In this document: positions 55,640 to 64,000 of the stretch, piece after piece
How the letters are laid out: the number at the start of each line of letters is the position of its first letter
How positions within the stretch are numbered: the first letter of the stretch is position 1
DNA from: Neoarius graeffei
Lineage: Eukaryota > Chordata > Actinopteri > Siluriformes > Ariidae
Reading direction: 5' to 3'
Length of the DNA stretch: 64,000 nt
Assembly: GCF_027579695.1 (NCBI RefSeq)
Contig: NC_083571.1
Coordinates: 40,234,443 to 40,298,442, forward strand
Notes under the pieces: model-generated
The model's database searches: none
What the model was told of the DNA's origin: nothing
Seen by the model: only the letters and a program-made list of their open reading frames with translations
Translations under genes and position numbers: made by a program

Positions 55640-55860
55640 CTTTTGATATACTTTATTAAACTTTAACCCATCCGAGGCTGTGAATACACACAAGTGAGCA
55701 CTGCTTAGAGCAGTGGGGAGTCTAGGGAGCACTTGAAGGTTAGGTGCCTTGCTCAAGGGCACTTCAGCCATGGATGTAGAGGGAGGGAAAAGCACTGTTC
55801 ATTCATTCCACCCACACATTTTTCTTGCTGGTCCAGGGAATCGCACCAGCAACCTTTTGG
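55640..55860. repeat. Dispersed repeat with GCTCAAGGGCACTTCAG motif
   Basis: Shares TGCTTAGAGCAGTGGG-like and CCTTGCTCAAGGGCACTTCA blocks with 1066-1258. Same family, class unknown. Confidence 0.55.
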
Positions 55861-55894
55861 CCCCAATCTTGCTGCTTTAATCGATCAAAATGCT

Positions 55895-56250
55895 TAGTCA
55901 AATCAGTTTATTTGTATCACACTTTTAACAGCAGACATTGTCACAAAGCAACTTTACAGAAAAATAAAGACTTTAAACATGTGAGCTAATTTTATCCCTA
56001 ATAAATTTATTTATCCCTAATGAGCAAGCCTGTGGCAATGATGGCAATGAGAAACTCCCTCAGATGACATAAGGAAGAAACCTTGAGAGGAACCAGACTC
56101 AAAAGGGAACCCATCCTCATTTGGGTGACAATAGATAGCATGATTATAAATAACTTGATTCTATAAGTGTGTCCTATATAGTCAACAGAGTACAACTGTG
56201 TAACCAGGAAATTCATTAGATACACTAAACTGACATTCATAAGCACTGCA
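55895..56250. repeat. Dispersed repeat family R, copy 1 (partial)
   Basis: CACTTTTAACAGCAGACATT, AATGAGCAAGCCTGTGGCAA, GAGGAACCAGACTCAAAAGG and GATAGCATGATTATAA blocks recur in the same order at 57628 and 59453. Non-coding family of unknown class. Confidence 0.8.
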
Positions 56251-56745
56251 TTACACTCTGAAAGTTTAATCAAGTTCAACTTGAACTAATGATCTGCTCC
56301 TACATGACTAGTGGAGTCAACTGTACCTCTGCTGAACCATAGAAAACAATAGAAAATCTGCTGCCTTTGCCAGTACTACCACTGGTCAGTATGATCCCTG
56401 CCTAAGTGTACATAGTTTTGGCTGTTTGCCATGTGTGTCTGTTTCTGTTCTTTAGTACAAACTTTGTAGTTAAGCTAACCTGTGTTGCTGATTATTCTGC
56501 CTCAGTTTGTCTTTTGCTTGTCTCGAGTTATTGTGTTGAAGCTGTGCCAGCCATCTGAAGTAAAGCTTTAAAATCACATCTGCACTCCAAGTCTGCCCAT
56601 TCCTTGACTGTGTGTTTTCTTTGGGTCTTGACAGTAAAGAATTGCAGTAAAGCAAATATTTTTCAAAAATTATGCAATTAAGTTTTCTACATTCAAAAAA
56701 GATTTCCCTAAAAGTAGTAAACACCACTAAACTAAACTAAGTGTT
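56251..56745. other. thbs2 intron, nothing recognised
   Basis: No repeat end or gene-like frame noticed. Confidence 0.5.
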
Positions 56746-56890
56746 ATGAATTGCAGGGATGATGAGGCATAGAAGCAAATGCAGGAAAAACAGTTTATTA
56801 CAGAAAACACAGGCAGACAAATCAAAATCCAAATGAAGCAGGCACATAAATATGAAACAGGCAAGGGTCAGTCAATCTGCAAACAACACA
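56746..56890 (-). mobile_element. Possible LTR end fragment (copy 1)
   Basis: TTATGAATTGCAGGGATGA ... ACAGTTTATTACAG ... AACACAGGCAG recurs at 63903-64000. On the - strand it reads AATAAA followed by an end near TAACA, as at the U5 end of an LTR. No internal region could be linked. Confidence 0.5.
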
Positions 56891-56904
56891 TCCTTCATCA
56901 ATCC

Positions 56905-57552
56905 ATCCATTTTCTGCCACTTATCTGGATCTAGGTCACAGGGATAGCAGTTCCCAGGCCTCCCCCTCCCTGGCTACCTCCTCCAGCTCTTCTGGGGGGG
57001 GCAATGAGGTGTTCCCAAGCCAGCTGAGTGATATAATCTTTGCATCATGTCCTGGATCTGCCCTGGGGTCTCCTCCCAGTTGAACCACCTCAGCTGGTTC
57101 CTTTCAATGGGGAGGAGCAATGTCTCTACTCTGAGCCTCTCCCAACTATCCAAGCTCCTCAACTTTCTTTCAAGCCCAGACACCATTCAGAGATAGCTCA
57201 TTTCCACCACATGCATCCACAATCTTGTTCTGTCAGTCTCTACCCACAGCTCATGGCCATAGGTGAGGGTAGGAATGTAGATTGGTCAGTAAATTGATCG
57301 CTTCATCTTTTGGTTCAGCACTGTCTTCACCACAACAGTCCAGTACAGCTACAAGACCCTGAGATAGTTGAATTCCTCCACTTCAGGCATGGACTCATCC
57401 CCAACCCAGAGTAGGCAATCTACCCTTTTTCTGGCTTAGAACCATAGTCTCAGACTTGGAGGTGTTGATTTTTATCCCAACTGCTTCAAATTCAGCTGCG
57501 AACTGCCCCAGTACAAGCTGGAGGTCATGGCTCAGTGAAGCCAACAGGAATG
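56905..57552 (-). mobile_element. RTE LINE relic, 3' part
   Basis: On the - strand [12 protein letters not shown] (near 57080) matches [12 protein letters not shown] of the intact RTE at 39995, and LDSWERLRVETLLLPI matches its [13 protein letters not shown]. The 3' end has GATG units (56895-56910). Decayed, with no open frame over 70 codons. Confidence 0.8.
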
Positions 57553-57627
57553 TGAATCACCATGAATTGCCACCTGATCATGTTGGATGGGTTTGAGTGC
57601 CTGAGTGATCAAGTTTATTTTTCAAGT

Positions 57628-58260
57628 CAAGTTTATTTTTATAGCACTTTTAACAATAGACATTGTCGCAAAGCAGCTTTACAGAATTTTAGTGACTTTA
57701 AATATGAGCTAATTTTATCCCTAGTCAATCCCCAATGAGCAAGCCTGTGGTGATGGTGGCAAGGAAAAACTCCCTCAGATGACATGAGGAAGAAACCTGA
57801 AGAGGAACCAGACTCAAAAGGGAACCCAGCCTCATTTGGGTGATAACAGATAGCGTGATTATAACAGTTTTAACATGAAGTCTGTTTTGTTGATGTTATA
57901 AACTCTTCATTGATGGAAACTTAAGTGCAAAACTGTTCATGACAACTGCAGTCCTAAAGCTAGCAAGTCAACTGTAGTCCTCAGCCATAAAAGCATTACT
58001 ATAAGTGTCCAGAGCATCTTCCAAGTGCAACTTTTGACCGTCCATATGGGGCCGTCCTCCACAGGAGCAATGTGCTGAGACTCCAGCCAGACATAGGGCA
58101 TCAGGATGGATCAGGCAGGTCTGAGAAGCAGAAGAGGTCAGCATCTCGATCTCAGGATTGATATGTAACTCGGGGGGCAGATAGAATGTGTGTGTGTGTG
58201 TGTGTGTGTATGGGGGGGGGAGAATCCGAGGAATTCGGACTATTATTGGAGCATATAACA
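57628..58260. repeat. Dispersed repeat family R, copy 2 (longest)
   Basis: CAAGTCAAGTTTATTTTTAT, then the same ordered blocks as the other copies, continuing through CTTCATTGATGGAAACTTAA and GAGGTCAGCATCTCGATCTC to a (GT)n/(G)n run at 58186-58220. No coding capacity. Confidence 0.8.
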
Positions 58261-58370
58261 AGGGAGGAGAAAAGATGGAAATCAAAACAAAACACAGATA
58301 GTAACGTATACAAACAAAGAGCTATCTGGAAGGAGATAACTGTGCGGAGCTCAGTGCAAGGGAAATTTAC

Positions 58371-59452
58371 TTGACACATTCCCCCAAAGGCACTAATCCT
58401 GGAACACTTTTCAAACCCATGTTTGGGAGGTCCTGGGCCTCTTGTCTGAAGTGCTTGATCTTCCCAGAGAGCCAGAGAAACAGACAGAGGGCCAATCTGC
58501 AGGAACATGGGGTTGGAGTAATATCTTTGCTGGAGTTTCCTGATGAAGTGACATCCTTAACAGAGCAGAGGGATGATGGTGATCTCTGCAGATCTGGCAG
58601 GCAGAGTGACATTCTTAGCTGAGCAGGGAGGTAGAATGATGTCTTCAGTGGAGCAGACAGGCGAGCTGATGCTGTCCTCAGTGGAGCTGGCAGGCAGGAT
58701 GAAGCTCTCAGCAGAGTAAAGAAGTGGTGCAACAGCTTTAATTGAGCAGAGAGGTGGGGTGATGATATCCTCATGGGAGTCTGGTAATAGAGCCACAATG
58801 CTGTCACTGGAATCTGGTGGCAGCCCAATGGTATTCTCATTGAAGTCAAGTGGCAGAGTTTGAGAGGTTGGCCCATCAGCCAGTGGCATGGACATGGCAT
58901 TTGAGGCTAGACCATCCATCATTGGCATGGGCATAGGCTTGAGCATGACATTAAAGACCATTCCTTCACTCTCTGGCACAGGCTGGGCTTGGGCTTGGTG
59001 TTGGAGGCCAATCGGTCAGTCTCAGACATGATTATGGGCATGGGCTTCTGCTTCAGGTCTGGGGTGGAGGCCACCCTGTCAGCCTCCGGTGTGAACTCTT
59101 GGATAGAGGCCATCCTGTCTGTCTCTAGCATTAGCTCTTCAGTGGAGGCCATCTTGTCTGCCTCTGGCATAAGCTCTGGAATGGAGGCCTTCCTGTAGCC
59201 TCTGGCATAAGCACTTTGGTGTAGTCTACCATGTTGGCCTCTGGCACAAGTTCTGAGGTGGAGGCCATCCTGTCAGCCACTGGCATGAGCACTTCAGTAG
59301 AGGCCACCCTGTTGGCCTCTGGCATTAACTCTGGGATAGAGGCTGTCCTGATGGCCTCTGGCATGAGCACTTTGGTGGACACCACTCTGTTGGCTTCTGG
59401 CACAAGCTCTGGGATGGAAGCCTCCCTGTTGGCCTTTGGCATAAGTCAAGTC
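58371..59452 (-). repeat. In-frame tandem repeats: 39-bp and 30/33-bp units
   Basis: On the - strand 59442-58990 encodes about nine 13-residue units of the type MPEANRVASTEVL, alternating with a VPEANRVVSTKVL type, with a single frame shift near 59190. 58979-58557 is open for 140 codons and encodes a second array of 10-11-residue units (around STEDIILPP). All spacings are multiples of three. Further 39-bp units lie at 60306-60440, split off by repeat R copy 3. It could be a decayed coding exon of a repeat protein or a minisatellite. Antisense to thbs2. No known family recognised. Confidence 0.7.
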
Positions 59453-60305
59453 AGTTTATTTGTATAGCACTTTTAACAACAGTCATTGTCACAAAGCAGC
59501 TTTATAGAAAAAGATTTGAAACATATGAACTTATTTTATCCCTAATAAATTTATTTATCCCTGATGAGCAAACCTGAGGGGATAGTGGCAAGAAAAACAC
59601 TCTCAGACAACATGAGGAAGAAACCTTGAGAGGAACCAGACTCAAAAGGTAACTCATCCTCATTTGGGTGATAACAGATAGCATGATTATAAGTAACTTG
59701 CTTCTATAACTGTGTGCTATACAGTCACAAAGTATAATTGTGTAACCAAGAAATTTATTATAATTTTAGCATGAAGTCTATTTTGTTGACATTATCAACT
59801 GTTTATTAATGGACACTTGAATGCAAAACTGTTCATGACAACTGTAGTCCTAAAGCAGTCCATCCATCATCCATAGCTGCTTATCCTGTGCAGGGTCACG
59901 AGCAAGCTGGAGCCTATCCCAGCTGATTATGGGTGAGAGGCAGGGTACACTTTGAACAAGTCACCAGATCATCATAGGGCTGACACACAGAGACAAACAA
60001 CCAACCATTCACATTCACACCTACGGTCAATTTAGAGCCACCAATTAGCCTAACCCTGCATGTCTTTGGACTGTGGGGGAAACCAGAGCACCTGGAGGAA
60101 ACCCATGCAGACACGGGGAGAACATGCAAACTCCACACAGAAAGGCTCCGTTGGCCACTGGGCTTGAACCTGGGCTTGAACCTTCTTGCTGTGAGGCGAC
60201 AGTGCTAACCACTACACCACTGCGCAATCCCCTAAAGCAGTCCTACATGTCACTTGTAGTCCTAAACCATTGTAGCAAAACTGTAAATGTCCAGAGCCAT
60301 CTAAG
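59453..60305. repeat. Dispersed repeat family R, copy 3, inserted in the repeat array
   Basis: Starts AAGTCAAGTCAGTTTATTTG and runs through the same blocks as copy 2 to CAGAGCCATCTAAGTGTATC. It is itself split by a SINE at 59862. The 13-residue repeat array continues on the other side. Confidence 0.8.
59862..60230 (-). repeat. SINE, older subfamily, with 13-bp target duplication
   Basis: CCTAAAGCAGTCC on both sides (59849-59861 and 60231-60243). Tail CATCCATCATCC, head ACTACACCACTGCGC. Confidence 0.94.
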
Positions 60306-60440
60306 TGTATCCCTTTGGTGTAAGCCCTAAGTGTAAACCCTTTGGTGGAAGCCACCATGTTGGCCTTTGGCACAAGCACTGAGGTGGAGGCCACCCCATC
60401 AGCCTCTGGCATGAGCTCTTTGGTGGAAGCTGCCAGGTGG
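60306..60440 (-). repeat. 39-bp repeat array, separated part
   Basis: On the - strand: MPEADGVASTSVL then VPKANMVASTKG, the same 13-residue unit as at 58990-59442, then degraded copies. Confidence 0.75.
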
Positions 60441-60539
60441 CATTTGGTGGCATGTCTATGCAGGCTTCAATCAACAGTAGTCCATGGGCTAAAAAAAAAA
60501 GTCGGTGCTTGATTTTCTGACTGTTCTCCACTGTTCTCA

Positions 60540-63310
60540 ATCTTGTGCAGTCTCTGTCATCTGGTGAAGGGTCATGTCTGTCCATTCTGTGATGTCATCA
60601 GTCCATGCCCATCTAGGCTGCCCCTTTCTGTTGCTTCCATCAACCATACCAACCATGATTGTCTCCAACAACCGGTCATCCTTCATTCTACACACGTGCC
60701 CAAACAGCCGAACTTTCCTCCTCTTGATGGGAATCACATCATCTTCCAGGTACACACACTGCCTGATCTCTTCATTTATCACATAATGGAACCACTTTAC
60801 ATCAAATAACCTTCTATAACACTTCATCTCAAATGCTTTCAGTCTTCACTCATCATCTTTCTTCAACATCCAAGTTTCGGAGGCATACAGCAACACACTG
60901 AAAACACAAACACGTAGCAGTTGTAGTTTCATCCATAGACTCCATTCACAGCATTCCACAACTTGTTGAATCCAGCCAACACACCATATGCCTTCCCAAT
61001 CCTCCAGCGAATGTCCTTGCTGCAGTCTCTGTCCCATGTGATTAGGCTACCAAGATACTCAAACTCGTTTACATTTTCTAGGTGTACATCATTCACAAGT
61101 AGCTGCTGTCCAATGTCTTGCTGACCCATCACCAGCATTTTTGTGTTCTTTAAGTTGACCTCAAGTGCTGCTGCCATGGCTTGTTCCACCAGCACTTCCA
61201 TGTGTGTGTCAGAATGTCAATATCAGTCACATACTTCAGGTTGTTCACTTGTCACCCATGTATGGACACACCATCCATCTCAAAAATGCATCCATCACTT
61301 GCTCCAGATAGATTGGAAACCCATCAGGCGAGATTGGGTCACCCTGTCGTCCTCCCTCCTGCAGTTGAAACCAATCTCTGCACTCCTTGCCAATCCTCAC
61401 TGTTGCTATAGCATTTTGACACATTGCCTGCAAAACTCACCAGCTTTGCATTTACAGTACTCCAAATGACTTCAACACTGCCCATAACACATCACGGTTC
61501 ACAGTATCGAAAGCCTTCCGGAAATCCACAAAGCAGTTGTGGACATCACGGTGCTTCCTCTACATCTTTTCTGCTATAAGTCTCAATGCCAGGATTTGCT
61601 GTACTGTTCCTCTGTCCTTCCTGAAACCAGCTTGTTCTTCTGACAAGTAAGGTTCAATCTCATGCTTCAATCGCTCCAATAGGATTGTCAGCAGCACCTT
61701 GCACCCGTGGTTCAGCAACAACAGTATGGTAGTTGATGCAGTTCAGCATGTCTCCTTTTTTTGGTATAGGTATCACCACTGCTTTCAACCACTCTTCTGG
61801 CACCACCTCACTTGTCCATACCATGTTACAGATACTGTACATTTCCTGCACTACCACATCACCATTTTGTAACACCTCACCCACTATGCCATCAGTTCCA
61901 GTCACTTTGCCAGGTTTTAGCTTTCTCACTGCACCTCTGACATTAAGATTGGATGGTCAGTTTCATCTGCAGGTGGAGATATTCTTGCCAAATCAGTAAC
62001 TCAGTTTACCAACTGCCATTCCTCACAATAAAGTTCCATGCAGTATTCTGTCCATCTACCAAGCACTTTGTTCTTCTCCTATAATACTTTCCCATCCTTG
62101 TCCTTAATCATGGATGTTTGTGTCTGCAAGCTCCGTTCATTCACCTTCGCCAACTTATACAAATATTTGGAATTTTTCTCTGCGGCTAATGCCTCCATTA
62201 CCTCACACTGTTCTCTGACCTAATGATTTTTGTTTCTTCTTGCAGACCTGCATACTTTGTTGCAAAGCTGCTGATATTCACACATCTTTTCATCCGATTG
62301 CAAGCATGTGTTTTAGCATTGCCGCTTCTTGTCTGTCAGATTCAGCATCTCTTGACTGATCCATGGCTTCCACCAAACTGTACCAGTTGACATCGTCCTC
62401 CTCATTGCAGAATTCAATGAACTGTTAAGTCTGTATACGTTCTGTGACACATTATTCCCCACTGGGCAAGCAAGTTCATCTTCTAGAACTTCTCTGAAGC
62501 GCATTTGGGTGTCTTCATCCTTCAAGCTCTCAACGTTGTACCTCTTCTTCACCTGATGTTTTTGGGTGCACTTGAGCTGCATCTGGAACTTGCCAATCAC
62601 CAAGCTGCGATCAGATGCCATGTCCTCACCTTGATAGCAGATTTCCATCTTTTGTCAATTAATATCAGGTCTATCAGGCATTCTTCCATCTGGCGATGAT
62701 CACATCCATTTTCTGTGTGGTTTTTGCTCAAATCTGCTGTTACTAATGTATAACCTCTTGTCCAAGGCCCATTGTAGCAGTTGTTCCCCACAATCTTTGT
62801 GGTCGCTGTATCCATACCTGCCAAGTGCCTCCTTATAGCTGTCTCTCTCAATACCAGTCTTTGCATTCCAATTGCCCAGCACAATCTTGACATCCTTCTG
62901 TGGGATGGAGTCCAATGTCTCATCAAGCTGAGTGTAGAATTCCTCAATGTTAGCATCACTGCTGTTGGAGGTTGGTACGTACACCTGCAGAACTGCTATG
63001 TTGACCGGTTGGCAACTGAACCTTGCAATCAATATTCTTGAACTTGCAGGATTGTATCCGATCAAACATTGCTTTGCTTGTTTGCTTAGTAAAAGCCAAC
63101 CCCTCAGTGGTGTACGTCTTCCTTTCTGGACCAGATAAAATCATGCAATTCACCCTTTCCCAACCATCTCATGTCTTGTACTGCCAGTATTTTATACTTG
63201 TATGTCTCTGTCTCTTTCCAAAGCAGCTCTATTCTTCCACTCTCTCTCAGCAACCTTATATTCTACATGGCAATCTTGATGGTATCCACTGCTACTCTCA
63301 TTTGACCACT
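60540..63310 (-). pseudogene. RTE/BovB-like LINE, decayed
   Basis: - strand order: endonuclease pieces at 63065-62700 (VYVPTSNSSDANIEEFY, then KIVLGNWNAKTG, where GDFNAK is usual, then GRYGYSDHKDCGEQLL); linker at 62650-62310; RT at 61929-61240 (KPGKVTGTDGIVGEVL; PIPKKGD; GGRQGDPISPDGF); ECEFLGSLIT-like VNEFEYLGSLITWD near 61060; then LLYASETWMLKKDD and GHVCRMKDDRLLETIMVG at the C-terminus (60700). The catalytic FADD/YADD block near 61215 is not readable. Many stops and frame shifts. The family style is that of BovB/RTE. Confidence 0.85.
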
Positions 63311-63902
63311 AGTCCATTTTTCAACTCAAGGCTGATCTCCAACTTGGGGCCGCAGTCCTTGTTGATCCAGGCAACAACCGAGCCAGCATAGATTATCATC
63401 TTGTTGCATCATCATGAGGTTTCAATGGTGTTACATTTTTTATGGACACGGTATCTCTACCACTATTATTTGCCTCATACGACATGCAGAGGTTAGGCTG
63501 AGCCTATTCTTTATCCCAGGACTGAGATGGGAAATGCAGGCTTCAGCACCCCCAAAAAATGTCTGCAGGCTCCTCCCTCCTGAGGGCTCGGAACAGTCAC
63601 TTCAGCATATCACTGAACCTTTTTGAAACTCTGAGGCATGGGTGCTCAATGTTAGCAAGGTAGCTGGCCCACTGGCTTGCTAGCCCAATGAGTCAGTGGA
63701 TCATATACCTTACCCACACACTCTCATGAAGCTTGGGCTCCTCTAGGTTCTCATAAAAAATGGCATTGAAGCAGGAACCCATTAGGGGGGTATTTGATGC
63801 CATAATAGGGAGCCAGGACATCAATCCATGTGTGTTGGAGGAATCGTGTTGGGTAACATGCCAGCATGGTGCTCCTTCACCATAATATGTGGTGAAGTAT
63901 TC
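63311..63902. other. Unassigned DNA after the LINE
   Basis: May include the 5' untranslated part of the - strand LINE. No gene or repeat end was recognised. Confidence 0.4.
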
Positions 63903-64000
63903 TTTTATGAATTGCAGGGATGAGTAAGCACAGATGCAAATTCTTAAACAGTGTATTGCAGCAAACACAGGCAGCCAAATCCAAATCATCAAGCAGGCTC
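63903..64000 (-). mobile_element. Possible LTR end fragment (copy 2), cut by window edge
   Basis: TTTTATGAATTGCAGGGATGA ... AACACAGGCAGCCAAATCC matches 56746-56850 in the same orientation. No primer-binding site (TGG...) is readable on its inner side. Confidence 0.5.

Noticed and set aside
58990-59452. CRISPR-like array from regularly spaced repeats
   Set aside because: Units are contiguous 39-bp tandem repeats without unique spacers, in vertebrate nuclear DNA.
55394-64000. Second thrombospondin type-1 repeat exon downstream
   Set aside because: Searched for WSxWSxW / CSVTCG coding followed by a donor; none was seen, so the next exon is taken to lie beyond the window.

Overview
The window is vertebrate nuclear DNA, almost certainly from a ray-finned fish. 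It holds many tRNA-derived SINEs of the kind abundant in catfish (Mermaid/Merou type, named from memory), at least eight Tc1-like transposons, RTE, L2-like and R4/Dong-like LINEs, Gmr1-like LTR elements, an endogenous retrovirus (ERV), several MITEs and many CA/TA microsatellites. There is no bacterial-style gene density and there are no operons. A siluriform (catfish) origin is an inference from the SINE and Tc1 families.

One host gene is recognised. The 5' part of thrombospondin-2 (thbs2) runs on the + strand from about 37.6 kb past the right edge of readable exons at 55,393. Seven coding exons with compatible splice phases encode a signal peptide, the thrombospondin N-terminal (laminin-G-like) domain, the cysteine pair and coiled coil used for oligomerisation, a von Willebrand C domain and the first type-1 repeat. 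The remaining exons must lie beyond 64,000, so the last visible intron exceeds 8.6 kb. A TATA-like box at 37,651 may mark the promoter.

1-37 kb is intergenic and made of nested mobile DNA. 1-9 kb holds SINEs, a Harbinger-like MITE and microsatellites. 9-14 kb holds two head-to-tail Gmr1-like elements on the - strand, with integrase upstream of reverse transcriptase, one split by a hAT element that itself contains a hAT MITE. 14-17.9 kb holds Tc1 copy A and five SINEs. 17.9-21 kb is an R4/Dong-type LINE in a TA microsatellite, with a tRNA-like module at its 5' end. 21.9-27.8 kb is a broken ERV carrying a piggyBac-like MITE and a Gmr1-like fragment. 27.8-31.4 kb has Tc1 copies B and C, separated from each other and from the ERV only by short TA runs. 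32.4-33.8 kb is an L2-like LINE fragment. 33.9-35.5 kb is Tc1 copy D, whose transposase frame is open end to end.

The thbs2 introns are as crowded. Just after the signal-peptide exon lies a three-level nest: a foldback element split by Tc1 copy E, which is split by a 3.36-kb RTE LINE with an open 1057-codon frame. Further introns hold Tc1-like relics, SINEs, a 26-bp perfect palindrome, an antisense region of in-frame 39-bp (13-residue) and 30/33-bp tandem repeats (58.4-60.4 kb) and a decayed RTE/BovB-like LINE (60.5-63.3 kb). The most unusual items are the tRNA-like head on the Dong-type LINE, the antisense peptide-repeat region, the integrase-first LTR elements and the nested insertions with readable target-site duplications.
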